Both the position numbers and the translations under genes were made by a program. Under the pieces are notes generated by a model. That model worked only from the letters and a program-made list of their open reading frames with translations. It was not told the DNA's origin and made no database searches. Positions 44,800 to 57,800 of a stretch of DNA of 64,000 nt are shown one piece after another. Location: assembly GCA_000727475.1 (NCBI GenBank), contig KL647315.1, positions 1,642,239-1,706,238 of the forward strand, in the 5' to 3' direction. Numbering within the stretch: the first letter of the stretch is position 1; every line of letters begins with the position of its first letter. This DNA comes from Sarcocystis neurona (taxonomy: Eukaryota > Apicomplexa > Conoidasida > Eucoccidiorida > Sarcocystidae).

Positions 44800-47700
44800 C
44801 GCTGACAGCAGCAGCAACAACAGCATCAGTTTCACACCGAGAGAAGGAGCTCCAAGAGCAGCAGCAACGGGGGTAGCAGCAACAGGAGGAGCAGCAAAAG
44901 AGAAGAGAAGCAGCAAGGAAAGCAGCGGGAGCAGCAGCACACGCAGAAACAAAAACAGCAACAAGGAGAGCTACAACAACAGCCGCCAAGATTTTGAGAC
45001 GCGCCACGCCGAGCAGCACCCGCAGCAGCAGCGCACCATAGGCGCTGCAGCATCCCAGATGCTGTATGTGTGTCATTCTCCCCTCAGCAGCCTCAGCGCG
45101 CTGCGGCTTGTGCTGCTCTGAGCGAAAACCAGGATGGGTCGAAGCCACGGCGCTGCTGCAGCTAGGGTAGCTCCGGGCACACGTGGGCTCTCCGTAACAG
45201 GAGGGCCAGTGGTCGAGGAACTGGCACCCACGTTTCTGCTGTGGTGTCCAGCAGTGAGAAACTGCTCCCCCGCGCCCAGTCCGCTGCCCTGCGGCTGGTG
45301 CTACGAATACGCACACACGCGCCCTTGCTGGTCCTGCTGCTCCAGCGCTGCTTCTTCAGCATCTGCTGACGAAGAAATTCACACGCTGCAGCAGAGGGGT
45401 TCACTGGAGCCGCAGGTGCAGTTGATGATGTGTTGGCTGCTTCGTGCTGCTTCGTGCTCTTGCAGCTTTCTACTCGACGAAGGCCCCGGCTGCTGCCCAT
45501 CTTGCAACGTAGCAGCAGCAGCAGCACACCAGCAGCTGCAAGAGGTAAGAGAAGGGCTTCAGCCGTTGTGCTGCACTGGCAGCAGATGACTGTAAGACTC
45601 ACCGCCGGCAACAGCAGAGCGGCAGCAGCAAAGCAACAGCAGCAGCACCATCAGCAGCAGCAACGACACGAGCAAAGCAAGTGGACGAGTGGGAGTACAG
45701 CAATAACAGCACCGTTAGAAACACGAGACCAAAGGAGCCGTACAAGAGTCCAACAGAAAATCAGCAGACGTAAAAAGGAGCAGCAACGAAGAAGCAGCAG
45801 CGGGGCAGCACGCGAGGGGTGTTCCTCTAGACCTCTTGGTGGCCGCGGGGCAGCGGTGTTGAGAGGAGCCTCCAGCACGAGGCAAGAAGCCGCAGCACAC
45901 GCTCTTGCAGAGGAGAGACCAGAATTGTGTATTTTTCACTTTGCTTTCCTCCACTGCTTCACTCTCCGCCAGTCATACGGAGGTCAGTCGGCTGTGCCGC
46001 ACTTCTCTCTGTCCATTCTCGTGGGTGTGTCGCTACCGATCCAGCAGCAGCGAGAGCCGCAGCAGCAAGAGAAGAGCCGCTGCAGCCAGAGCAGCTGCAG
46101 CAAGAAGAGCAGCCGAAGCGAAAGCAGGAGGAAGGATAATAACGCAAGCAGCAGCAGGCGCAAGACCAGCCCCATCTGCAAGAGCAGCTATGTATTTATA
46201 CCGGAGGGGCGCAGAACGCAGCACAGCAGGCAGAGCCGCACAGCAGAGGAGGAGCACTCCCCTACCACACTTGATTTTGTTGTTGTGTACTGGCTTCCCC
46301 AGCTGCCGCCGCAAGCGCAGTTGCTCGTCATCGGCAGCAGCGGCAAGAAGCGCGACAGGGAAAGCCGCTGCCCAGTTTGAGGCACAGAGCGAACAGAGCA
46401 AGAGCCGTCTTTTCTGCTTGTCGTCTCGGGTTTTTTCTTCTTCTTCTTCCGTCCGAGGCAGGGAGCTGCGTCCTGCGCGTCTGCGGCTGCTACGTCCTTA
46501 GTTCTTCCCGCGCGCGACGGCTCTCTGCCGCAGCTTTTCTGCAGTTGCCGGTCGCCTTCTTCAAACCTCGCGCACGAGTTCCGGATGCACTGGCGCAGCG
46601 GCACTCCTTGCAAGCCGCAAGAGAGCAAACCTTTCTTCTGCGTTTTTCGCTGTGGCTTTAGGCTTTTTCCTCCTTGAGGAATGCCACTTCATCCACGTAG
46701 ACAGCGCGACCGGCCTTGCCGCGGCTGACGGCGCAACACGCCGGAGAAGAAAGCGCGTCGTCGACTCCCGGTCGCCCGCAGGCGTGTGGAGAGTGTGAGA
46801 GCGGCTTTCTCAGCGCATTATCCCGTGCCACGGGTAAAGATATACGCGTTTTTCCTGGCCAGCGACGTCCACTCGTGTGCGTGGGAGTCTCTGGATTCCT
46901 GCTTCCCGCTGCCTCTTGTCTAGCAGCGACCTTTTCCCTCTCTCTCTGCGGGTCATACTGCGGAAGAGACGACGGGCCGCGGCGCGTGTATGGACGTGAA
47001 CGGCTCGAAATTGGAGTGTGTGGGTGTGTGTGCACGCCTCGGGCTCCGACAAAAAGTGGAAGCTGCAAATCCACTCCTCTTCCCACTTGTCAGAGAAGAA
47101 CTCCCTCTTTTTCTCCATCTCGCGGCTCTTCTTTCGGTCGCTGGCACTGGCGCAGTGAGTTTTCCCACGGCACGCGCGTCTACGAAGCGCCTCCACACGG
47201 CTACTATACATGCACATGCGGGAACGCCAGTCGCTACTCGGTCTGGCCGTATTCTACGTGTGTGTGTGTGTGTCAGGAGGTCTGTTTTGACAGTTTCCGA
47301 CCCCCGATGGACTGGACTTTCCTTTTTTCTCCACGCTCCACACACCTCCGTGTCCCTCTCGGTGTCCCGTCGGAGGCGGGGCCGTTTTTGTCGCCCCGGG
47401 AAACTTCGCGTCAGGCCTTCTTCCGGGCGCGCCGCCCCGGTGTTTTGCCGGAAAAAATAATTCGGAGAGCTGTTCAGTCGCTCGCAGGAAAATCCTCCGT
47501 CCCCGTCCCCTGTGGCGGGAGAGGCGCTTCCAAGTGCACACTGCGCACTGTATTGCGGAAAAGCGTCGCTTCCGACCCTTTCCACGGTGTGCGTCTAGTT
47601 GGAAAGGCCCCCGCACACCCGCCGAGATGATGGCCAGAGTCTCGAGTCGCTTTCCTTTCTTCTGGTCGCGTATTTGTCTCTTCGCGAACTGAGAAAAACA

Positions 47701-50700
47701 GGTGCCGTCACGCAAAAGTGCGCGCTCACCTTTTTGTGCCCAATTCCCCCAGAAAAACGAAGAACGCGGACGCACCTTTTTCTCTTCTCCATACTTGAGA
47801 CTGCTCCTTTTCCTCTTTTCCTCCGGTCTCACAACGAAGGAGCTCCCTACACATCGAACCTCTTGCGCGTCTATGCGCGTGCATCTCCTTTTCCGCCTTA
47901 AAAACCCTGCAGAGAGAGAGAGAGAGAAACTCACCCAGACGTATACACAGGCCACTTACGAAAAGAAGTGGCGCTTCTCTCTGTTTCTCCCTCTCCCTTT
48001 CTCTGTCTCGGTGTCACTATTTCTCCCTCTGCTTCCCCCCGACTCGCCTACGCCCGAAGCAGGGATGGAGGAGGCGATTTTCTGTCCCAGCAATTAATTT
48101 TCCTCTTAGCGTTACCGGCGGCGAAACGCTTCCATATTCGCGTATAGAGGCAGACAACACACACAGACGGAAAGAGCGACACAAACAGAGAAACAGGGAG
48201 AGGGAGATCCGGGAAGGGAAAAAGATGCAGCCAGAAAGAAAAGGACAGAGAGAACAATGCGCAAAGACAGAGAGAAAGCAGCACTAAAGGAGGAAGAGAG
48301 AAAAACGAGAAAGGAGACACGTGGCACATACAAGTGGGTGCCTCTCTACCTGCGGAGATGCTTCCCGTTGACGCAGTCGAAGAGAGATTGGCAAGGCGCG
48401 TGAGGGGCGCTCCACCGTACAGTTTGCTCCATCTACACGTGTTGAACAAAATAAGTATAACATGTGTATGTATATGTATGGACTGCATGCGTGGATGTCA
48501 TTATACGCTTGAAAATCTTATATATTCGCGTGCGCCGTGCTCGCTTCGGGTGGGTGAGTCACGCATGCAGGTCTCCTTTTTTTCTTCTCCTGTCGTTCTC
48601 CGCCGTCGTTGTCTCTCCTTCCGTCCCGTTCTCTGCTGCTGCTCCTGCAGCGCTGCTCTTGTCCCACGCAGCTCTCCCCATCTCTCTCTGTCCTGGCCAG
48701 CGCCGACCTTTCTGCGTCCAGACTTATTTTCCTTTGCCTTCCCTACGTTTTGACGGACGTACTATTTGTGCCTCACCCTGCGAAGGCAAGCGCCTCTGCG
48801 TAGATCTCCTCGCTTGCTGCTGCTGCTGCTGCGTCGCCTGCTGCTGCCTTCGGGAGTGTCCCGGGGGACTCGCTGCCGCTTTTTTCGCCGCAGCCTTGTC
48901 TCTCTCTTTCTGCTGCTGCTGCTTCTCTTCATTTGTGTTCTGGCCGTCTTCTCGCTTCGTGCCACTCCTGCTCCCGGGAAGACGTAACATTTGTTCTTCT
49001 TCGCCTCGGTCTTCCTTCTGTCTACTCTCCTCCCTGTTCTTCTGCCTTCGCTTCTTCTTTTTCAAGCTCTTCTTCTTTTTCTTCGTTTTTGCTTCCTCTT
49101 CTTCTGCTCCTCCTCCGTTCCCGTCGACGTCGTCTTCTCAGGTGTTTCTTGCATGCAATTTCGTCATTCGCAGCAGCAGCCGTTCTCCCCTAGCCTGCTG
49201 CTCCTCCTCCTTCTCCTCTGCTGCCGCGTCTGCCGCCCGGCGTGGAGCTGCTGCAAGTCTCTTTGCGTTCTCTTCTGTTGCTGCAGCCATCCCCGGCGAA
49301 GCTTCTCCTCCTTCTCCCGTTTCATAGTTTATATCATCTGGTCTTCTGCTGCTGCTTGTTCGCTTCGTCTTTCACTTCTCGTCTGCTGTCGCTCCGCTTT
49401 CTCTCTGCTGCTGCTGCTCGTCACTTGCTGCTGCTGCTCCTCGTTCCCGAAAGCAACCCTTCTGTCTCTTGGTTTTCAAGCTGTCGTCTTTCTTCTCGTC
49501 TTCTCGCCTTTTCCTTTTTCTTTGCTTTCTTTCTCTATTCATGCCGCTGTCGTTTCTCTCCACCACCGCCTCTGTGCCGCTGCTGGGCCTCCATCGACAA
49601 GTTCTCCGGCGTCTACGCAGCAGTGCTTCCCGGGGCCAGCAGTTTTGCTGCTGTTCAGGTGGCCTGCGCTATTCTTCGCACTCCCGGTGTTCGTACGTGT
49701 CGCTGTTCGTCTGCTGCACTCGCGCGTTGACTGCCGGTGCTGCAGCAGAGAGGAAGTCCGGTTTCGAAGAGAGGCAGCAGCTGCTGCAGAACTGCTGGGC
49801 AGTAGTTGTATGCCTGTCCTCTTCTTCCTTTCCTGCTGCTGCAGCTTCTTCTTCTTGCTGCCTCTGCTTTTCCTTTTCTTCGGTGTAACGGCGGCTGCTG
49901 AGGTGTTGGACACCGGGACAGCGTCCTCCTGCTTTTCCACGCTCTTCTCTCTTTCCACAGCTGCCTCGCAGTTCTTTCACGTCGTTTTTGTTGTTATAAA
50001 TATACGTGTGTTCGACGCGCACGTAGATCTTCCGTCGGGGTTGCTGCCCACTTCCTTCGCTGCTCCACGCCCACCAGCGGCAGCAGAGGGTGCAACAGCT
50101 GCCGCAACAACCGCAGGTGGAGGAAGAGCAGCAGCGACAGCAAGGCGTTAGCTGCTCCAACGGCAGCACTAGGAGGAAACAGCAGCAGCAAGGAGAAGAC
50201 CGAGCCGCAGTCGCGAGAGAGGAGGAGGAGGAGCAGCACCAGCAGCAAGCGACAGCAGCCACTGAAGCGAGAAACAGCAGAAAGGAGAAGCTGAAAGACG
50301 AGGAGAACATGGCAGGGGACTCACGGCAAAAACGTGGATGTGGGGTAATTTGTTTGTGGCAGGTTTTTGAAGGGGATAGGCTGCAGCGAAGAATATTCTT
50401 GTGAGTGAAGAAGTGAAATTCTTCTTCCTGCGGTGATGAAGCAGCAGCAGGAGGAAGAGACGCGGAAGACGTCCTGGGCGGCAGCAGTGCTGCAGGACGC
50501 TCTAGGAGTGCTGCAGCAGCAGCATCAGCAGCAGTAACGCTGCCGGCTTCAGGGGAGTCTATCTTCCTTCTTCTGCTTCCTTCTGCGTCTCCTGAGACTC
50601 AAGGCATCTAAGGAAGCAGCAGCAGCAGCAGGAGCAGCAGCAGCAGGAGCAGCAGCAGCAGGTCCGCAACAGCAGTAACAGATCCACAGCAGCAGGTGCG

Positions 50701-53700
50701 CAGCTACGCCGGAGCAGCAGCTCCTCTGCAGCAGAGGCGAGGAAAGGCAGTGGGTGAAAAGTGGGGAGACAGCCGACCGCCTGCTGCAGGAGCAGCAGCA
50801 GCTGCAGCTGACATGCTTGTCGAGTCTGCTACTCCCAGCCGCAGCAGCAGCAGCGCGGGTAGACGCGCGAAGATTCAGCAGCACAGAGAAGAGAGGGAAA
50901 CAGAAGAAGAAGCAACAGCAGCAGCAGCAATACCCCACGGGCGCTCTCGCCGCGTCCGGCCTGTAGACGACCTTGCAGAAGTTGCTGTCTCGCTTCTTGC
51001 TGCTGCTGCTGCGTGTGGCTGCTGCTGCTGAGGTGTTGTCACATTCCCCCACTTCGAAGAGCAGTTTCATGTTCTTTTTCCCCTTTGTCTTCGTTACTCT
51101 CCTTCTTATTCTTTCTGTTTGTCATTTCCTCGACAAATCCTCCTCGAAGAACGCTTCCCAAGCAGCCTTTGCTTGTTCGTCTCCCGGTTCGCGGCAGCTG
51201 CTACGAGGACGGCGCCTGCTGCTGCTGCTGCCTGTAGCTGCGCCTCAGCTGCCGCGATAATCGCTCGCTGTTGCTGCTGCGCAGAAGTCTACTCCTCTCT
51301 CCGCTGCTCCGCGGGGGATTCACCTTCCCAGCTGCTGCTGCTGTCGTTCGTTTTTGCCCACTGTGCCCGGACGCCGCTGCTGTGCGGCCGTCCTGCTACA
51401 GTTGCCGCTTCGACTTCCCGTGGTGCTGCTGTCGCTTCTGCTGCTCCTGCCATCTCCCTGGAGACAAAAACGCCGAAGCGTGTGTCTCTCAACAGCAGCA
51501 CACACACGCCTCCCGCCGCTCGTGCTTTGCTGCTGGTGCTGCTGCGCTCGCACGAGAGGGGAAGGGGAACTGCAGGACGTCTGGACGTCGCTGCTGCTGA
51601 TGCAGCAGCAAAACGGCCGAGCTTCGCTGCATGTGTGGGGCGACTTCTTGGACAAAGAAGAGCCGCAGCAGCTGCAGCAGCAACAGACGGAGGAGGAGCG
51701 GGTCACGTAGGGGAACAGCAGCAGCACGTTTTCGTACATGGTGGGGGGACTGCTCTCCTCTGTATGTTCTTCTCCTTTTCTCCCGTCTCCTCTGCAGCCC
51801 ATCGCCAAGAAGTCGCAGCAGCAACGGCAGGTATTCTCTACCCTATTGTTCGTCCTCTCGTACATAGCAGCACAAGTCGAAAAGACTGAAGGCTTCGCAC
51901 GCCGCGCGTTCCGGTGTACATACACCCCAGAAGAGAGATGGCCAGATCGCCTGTCTGCCCAGCACGTCCCCTTCGCCTCATTTAATCCTCTTTCTCGTCT
52001 AGGCAGCTGCAGATGTATATGTGTCTCTCTACTTCGTATAGAGATATACAAGTATATATATATATATATGCCACTGTGTCTCCCTCTCTGTCTGCGTCTC
52101 TCTGCTCTTCATATGTAGATATATAAGTATATATATGTATATATATATATATATTTGTGCTTTGCTGCTGTATCTCTTTGTCTGTCTGTCTGCATTACCA
52201 TGGGCGGGTCGTTTTTTCTTGAACACCAGTAGGAAAACAAGAGAGGCGGTGCTGTGGGAGAGAGTTAACCCGGTGGAATAGGAAGTGCTGCTGCTGTTTA
52301 ATTTTGCTGAAGTTCTCATGCAGCCGAGAGACGTGCCTCTCTGCTGCTGCAGCGTTCGCTCCGCGTCTTCCTCGTGCGGGTATTCTGCTGCATCTCTTTG
52401 GCTGCTGCTGCTGCTGCCGCCTTGACGAGAGCGGCTGCGCTGTTGCAGCAGCAGCTGCAGCAGCCTTAGCAGCAGCAGCAACAGCAGCAACGGCAGCACC
52501 GGCGACAGGACTAGCACCAGCGGTGGCAGCAGCAACAGCAGCAGCAGCACCAGTAGAATCAGCAAGAGCAGCAGTATCAGCGGCAGCTGCAGCGACAGCA
52601 GGTGCGGCAAGGGAAGGAGCAACACTAACAGCAGCAGCAACAGCGACGACGTCAGCAGCAGCAACACAAGAGGACGACAAAGAAGAGGAGCAGGAACAGC
52701 AGCAGGAAAGCAGCAGCAGGAGAGCAGCAGCAGGAGAGGAGCAGCAGCCGCAGGAAAGCAGCCGCGAGAGAGTACGGTGGAGATCCTGGAGCAACAGCAG
52801 CAGCAGCGGCAGCAGCAGCAGCAGGAGGAGGAAATGGTTCTACCGAGGAGTTTCTTTCTTTTCTTGGCGTAGGGCTGCATGCGGAGCAAATTTGCACGTG
52901 ATTTTTTTTCGTGTTGGTCGTGGCTCTACCAACACATCCGCGACTGACGTGCATGCCTGTCTTCGTCTCCTTTTCAGGAGAAGCAATCAAGAACACCTTC
53001 TAGAGCGATCTTCTTGCTGTCGTATGTATATCAGAAGGAAGAGGCAGAAGTGCCTTTCACAGCGACCTTCTGGCTGTTTTCGTTTCCTCTCTTTTTGTAT
53101 ATATACGCCGTTTTCTCTCGCCTTCTCTGTCTCTCTTCGCTGTCCCTCCCTTCTCTTGTTGTCGCGCTGCCACGGTCTGCTGCAGTGCGCGCATGCATGC
53201 GACCTGAAAGGTCTTTCCTTTTTTTTTCTTCGTCTTCGCATGTGAACCTCGCGCTTGCTGCTCCCTGTTCGACCTCTGCGTATGACGGTGTGCACCCGCA
53301 TGCGCATACACGGGAAAAGAAGAAGTGCTTCTCCTGGGAAGACACTGCAGCGGATGCTTGTCTTCCACAGGGAGAGGTAGCTCGTGTTGGAGCGTATCGT
53401 CGGAATTTGTTTTATCCTTCTTTCCTGCGGTCGGCAGCTCCGGCTCTTCCTCTTGCTGCTGCTGCTGCTGCGCGCGTTTTGCTGGTGGGTCCTTTACTTC
53501 TTCTTCGCTGTGTGCCTGCGTCTGTGTTGCACCCTGGAGCGTGTTGTTTCCTTCGTTTTCCTTTCTTTTTCCTGCTGCGCTTAAGAGAGCATGGAGGGCA
53601 TTTCTGCTGCTTCTCCTTTTCTCTTCCTTTCCTTCCCCTGCCGTCTCCTTCTCTTCTTCAACGCGTCCTGCAGTCGCCTGCGTCTCTGCGGCAGCAGCAG

Positions 53701-54040
53701 CAGCAGCTCCGCTCGCGGCAGCTGCAGCAGCAGCTGCGGCAACAGCAGCAGGAGCTGCAGCAGCACGAGCAGCCGCCTGCGTCTCCCGCTGCAGCCCCAG
53801 CACCAGGAGCAGCAGCAGCAGCGCGAGTGCGCGGCAAGGCGCGGTGGAGGAGCAGCAGCAGCAGGGAAGACCGGGACGCTCGAAGAAGAGGAAGAAGAAG
53901 AACCAGCGGCAGGAGCAGCACAGGTGGCTGCTGCAGTGTTGCTGCGCCTCTGCAGCCCGGGATCGTCGCTTAGCAGGTCTAGCGCGTACCCCGGGGCTGA
54001 GGCTCGAGCCGCACTGCTGAGGAGCAGCAGCAGCTGACAA
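44800..54040 (+). CDS. Plus-strand multi-exon low-complexity gene candidate
   Basis: CAG-rich segments reading as Gln/Glu/Arg/Ala on plus are separated by T/C-rich stretches that end in good acceptors on plus. Best exons are listed separately (46,303; 50,078-50,344; about 50,600-50,985; about 52,449-52,771; from 53,674). Additional weaker pieces lie at 44,810-45,060 (GGAAKEKRSSKESSGSSS) and 45,600-45,900 (HHQQQQRHEQSKWTSG). Minus-strand Lys/Glu-rich frames at 48,724-49,566 and 53,057-53,670 are explained as the antisense of pyrimidine-rich introns. Whether this is one gene, several, or the 5' part of the EF-hand gene starting near 54.5 kb is not resolved. Function unknown. Confidence 0.35.
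46303..46405 (+). CDS. Exon candidate behind strong acceptor
   Basis: The tract TTTGTTGTTGTGTACTGGCT followed by TCCCCAG at 46,302 is a textbook acceptor. One downstream frame reads SSSAAAARSATGKAAAQF and EAQSEQSKS. A minus-strand reading of the same bases (RLRRQLGKP before GTACAC) is possible, so strand is not certain. Confidence 0.3.
50078..50344 (+). CDS. Gln/Glu/Arg-rich exon
   Basis: 267 bases, phase 0 at both ends. Acceptor: CTTCGCTGCTCCACGCCCAC then CAG at 50,077. Donor: GTAATT at 50,345. Reads RQQRVQQLPQQPQVEEEQQR, a short Ser/Asn part, AREEEEEQHQQQATAA, and EARNSRKEKLKDEENMAG, ending GDSRQKRGCG. Likely a charged helical or coiled-coil segment. The minus reading is Cys/Leu runs. Confidence 0.5.
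50600..50985 (+). CDS. Ser/Ala-rich exon candidate
   Basis: The open plus frame reads SSSSRSSSSRSATAV, DPQQQVRSYAGAAAPLQQR, GEKWGDSRPPAAG, SATPSRSSSSAGRRAK and IPHGRSRRVRPVDDLAEVAV. A pyrimidine-rich tract ends near 50,600 (GCGTCTCCTGAGACTCAAG). The exon ends are not fixed. A minus reading (MKLLFEVGECDNTS...) covers the right end and is a competing model. Confidence 0.4.
52449..52771 (+). CDS. Ala-rich then acidic Gln-rich exon candidate
   Basis: Acceptor CTGCGCTGTTGCAG at 52,448 and donor GTACGG at 52,772. Reads a long Ala run with Thr/Val/Pro, then TQEDDKEEEQEQQQESSS and EEQQPQESSRER, ending in phase 0. It joins in phase to the exon at 53,674. The minus strand is open too (Ala-rich, then RSRQGGSSSSQRDAAEYP), so strand rests on splice sites and the pyrimidine bias of the flanking sequence. 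Confidence 0.35.
53674..53832 (+). CDS. Gln-rich coiled exon behind polypyrimidine acceptor
   Basis: About 150 bases of C/T-rich sequence end in TCCTGCAG at 53,673. The phase 0 frame reads SPASLRQQQQQLRSRQLQQQ, LRQQQQELQQHEQPPASPAA and APAPGAAAAAR before a GTGCGC donor near 53,832. Another plus frame further on gives PGSSLSRSSAYPGAEARA, and a minus frame gives GYALDLLSDDPGLQRRS, so the segment 53,830-54,040 is not assigned. Confidence 0.4.
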
Positions 54041-54514
54041 GCAGCAGCGGCAGCAGCCGGAGAGCGACAACCGCGGCACCAGCAGGAGACCGGCAGCAGT
54101 GGCAGCAGCAGAAGAGCAGCGACAGTGGCAGAATAAGGATAACAGCAGCGCGGCGACCGCAGCAGAACAGCAGGACAGCAGGAGAGGCAGCAGCAGAACA
54201 GCAGGATAGCGGGAGAGGCAGCAGCAGAACAGCAGGATAGCAGGAGAGGCAGCAGCAGAACAGCAGGAGCAGCAGAACAGCAGGAGCGGCAGGACAGCAG
54301 GAGTTCAGGAGGCAATTTTGGGAGCAGGGCAGCAGCAGCGCCTCCCAGAAGGACGCAGGAGAGAAAAAAGAGCCAGGTGACCGGCGCGTGCCCCCTCCGC
54401 TTCCCCGCGGAGAAAAAAGAACAGAGACGAGAGCCTCTTCAAAGGAAGAGACGGAGGAGGAGGCCGTCCCCCTTGTGACTGTCGACTGCCCTTCTCCTCA
54501 GCAGCCGCGCGACG

Positions 54515-54840
54515 ATGGTAAACCGCTGCTGCGGACGAGGGGGAGGGCGCAGGCGGCGGCGCAGACGGCTGCTGCCGCGTGGGAACCGGCGCGGGCAAGA
54601 AGAGCAGCAGGAGCGGGGCGGAGGCGGAGAAGACGAAGAGCAGCAGCAGCAGAAGAAGTTGCTGTCGGCTGTTGCAGAGGAGTCGGAAGAATTCACAGAG
54701 AGCGAGACAGAGCCAGACACCACGCCCCCGCCCAGGCGCATGCACCACCGCCTTCCTGCCAAAATTCAGCGAGAAGTTTTAGAAGATATTCAGGGAAGGA
54801 CCAAGTTGAGGCCGACTGAAATCCAGGCTCTCTACAAGCG
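54515..54840 (+). CDS. EF-hand gene, exon 1 as modelled
   Basis: Arg/Gly-rich start, Gln/Glu tract, acidic EESEEFTESETEPDTTPPP, then KIQREVLEDIQGRTKLRPTE and IQALYK. Ends with two bases CG before GTAAAC; the next exon supplies C to make Arg and continues FRKIAPDG. Confidence 0.65.
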
Positions 54841-57800
54841 GTAAACGAGCTTCTCTTCATCCTCTTCCCTTCCCTGTCCCTCCGAATGTACAGCATCTCG
54901 TCTCCGTGTCCCCCGTCTCGTCTCCGTGTCTCCCGTCTCGTCTCCGTGTCTCCCGTCTCGTCTCCCTTCTGCCTTTCTGTCCCGCCCCCCTTTGCTGCTC
55001 CCCCTCTCTCTGCGTCTTCTTCTCCGTCTCCTCCCTTTTTTATCTCCCTGTTCTCCCTCGCGTTGTCTCGTCTCCCTTCCGTGCTGTCACTCCTGCTGCT
55101 CTGCTTCCCTCTCTCGTCTCCCCCTCCCGTCTCGTCTCCGTGTGCTTCTCCTCCTTCGCTTCCCTTCCTCTCCTCCTCTCCGTCCCTTCCCCTCCCATTT
55201 CTTTTTTTTTGGCGAGGTGGCTGGCTGGACTTCGTCTCTCGACACGTGCGGCCCTCCCGTCTTGTGCAGCACCCGCCACTACACCTTCTTAACACGGCAA
55301 CAAGGACAGCAAGAAGCGGTCACACAGGTATATCAGTACGCATATATATATGTATAGAAAGCGAGACAGAAAGAGATAGATAGACACATCTACTCACGTA
55401 CGTATATACATGTGCATACATATATATACGTCAGCAGCAAGGATAGCATGCATGCACAAACACACACATATACGTGTATATATATATTCACGTCGGCGTA
55501 CATACATATATACGTACATACATACGTACACATAAGCATATCTGTACTGTATATATATGTGGACCCTTACTCATTGACACATTACATATATTTATCTACG
55601 TATACAAATATACACATCAGCAACAAGGGTAAAATGCAGTCACTCACACATATATGTAGATAGAGAGAAATTTACTCAGGTACATATATATATAGATACA
55701 CGTTCATGTCCATACATTTATATGTATATGTATATACGTGTGTATATGTATATACGTGTGTATACTATGGTTTTCTGTGCCGATTTGTGCTTGTGATATA
55801 GTTTGACGTGAGAGTGTATCTTTTGCTTCGTCTCTTCTCCGTGGCGGGGCTCCTCACCCTTTTGTGCTTCTCTTTTGTGGTCCCCCCCACTTTCTCTGCC
55901 TTTCCCCTGTCTCCTTCGGTCGCTCCCGTGGCTTCCCGTCTCCTGTCTCCGTCTGTCCGTCTGCGTTGCCGTCTCCGGGCTGCTGCTCTCGCCTGCTGTC
56001 TCCGTCTCTCCGTCTCCCGCCTTCGTGGCCTCCGCCGCTTCTGCTGCTCCTCGCCATCCTCTCTTCGCTGCCCCACACAGTGGCCGCCTCCTCTGCTCCC
56101 GTCTCGTCTCCGTCTCCGTGTCGCCGTCTCCGTGTCTCCGTCTTCTGTCTTTCGTCCCGCACCGCCCCACAGCCGTGTCTCTGCCCCGCTGCCTTTTCTT
56201 CTTCTTCTTGCGGCTTCGTCGCTCGGTGTCTTCTGCCCAGCTTCCGGAAAATAGCTCCCGACGGGTGCCTGCCCTTCTCCCGTTTCTGCGACACTCTTGG
56301 CGTCCTCGGGATGCTCGGCGAAACCTTCCTTGCCGAAAGGTTGTTCAAAGCCTTCGACACAAACAGAGACAACGAGGTATTGCCCTTGCAAGAAAAAAAG
56401 CTTCCCTTCCACGAAAAAAAGCTTCCTCTTCCTATTCTTCTTCGTTTCCCTTTTCGTTATGACAAGTCCTCTTCTTCGTCCCCTTTCTTCTCCCCTTTCT
56501 TCTCCCCTTTCTTCTCCCCTTTCTTCTTTTTCGTGGCTTTTGCTGTTCTCTGCTGTTTTGCTCCTTTTTGGGTTCTCCCCCTTCGTCTCCCTTTTCCTGT
56601 TTGATTGCATGTCCCTTCCCACACTCCCCCCCCCCCCTCTAATTCCCGCCCCTTCTCCTCCTCCTCGTCACGCGTGGGCCCTCCTTTTGCGTCCGTCTCG
56701 TCTCGTCCGCCTGCCACACACGCACAAGGCGTCTCTCTGCTTCTCCCTCCCCACAGTAATATGTGCGTGCATGCATGCATCCGCGTGCATGTGTTTCGCT
56801 TCTCGGTAGCTTCTTCTTCTCGGCGCCCCCCTTTTCTCTCGTTTACGGCGATTCTTCCTTCCCTGTGTCTGCATGCATATCGCAACCCCCCCCCCCCATC
56901 CCTTCTCTCGGATGGGCGCCGCGTTTTTCTTCGGCGTCCTCCGTCGCCGCTTCTCCGTCATCCCCGCGCCGGCTTCTGCTGCGCACTTCGTGTGGGTGTC
57001 TCAGTCCGCATGCTGCCACTTCTTCCTTTTTGGCCGCCCAGTTCTGAACTTCTTCCCTTCCTTCTTTTGGCCTTTCTGAACTTCTCTTATCTTTGTCGGT
57101 TTGGTCCCCGCAACAAACCTCCTCGTCCCCTTTTCTGCGCGTCTTTCTTTTTTCCTGCTGAAAAAAAGTTGAGTTTCTCAGAGTTCGCCGTGGCTCTGGG
57201 CGTCATGATGCGCGGCTCCGATGACGAAAAGTTGGACCTCTCCTTCAAAATTTTCAATCCGTCGTAAGTGCTGCCAAATTCAGACACGCCTGAGGTTCTC
57301 TTCCGCTAACCCTCCCCATCGCCCTTGCTGAACAGACACACCTCTCTGCAGGCACACGAACAAAAATTCCTCTCCCCCATTACTGCCTTCCACACATGTC
57401 TCTCTATCTATATCTACATCTATCTATATCTATGTATCTGTGTGTATATCTGTCTACATCTGTCGACCCATATCTCTTTGTCTATCTATATATGTCAATC
57501 TATATACATCTATATCTATCTGCAGGTGTATCTACACCTATTTGTCTAGTAAAGCTATATCTATCTATATTTGCCTATCTATACCTGTGTCTACATCTGT
57601 CCTTCTATACCTGTATCTATCTATATATATATATCTGTGTATACCTATGTCTACATCTGTCTCTCTATACCTATATATATATATATGTATCTATCTGTGT
57701 ATACCTATGTCTATATCTGTCTGTCTATACCTATATATACATCTATACTTATATCTATATATCTATATGTGTGTATCTATCTGTGTCTATAGATCTATAT

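Noticed and set aside
53057..53670. Lys/Glu-rich minus-strand frame of about 200 codons
   Set aside because: The plus strand is a T/C-rich tract ending in a textbook acceptor at 53,673, so the frame is best seen as antisense of an intron. Its stop is also formed by GTGA.
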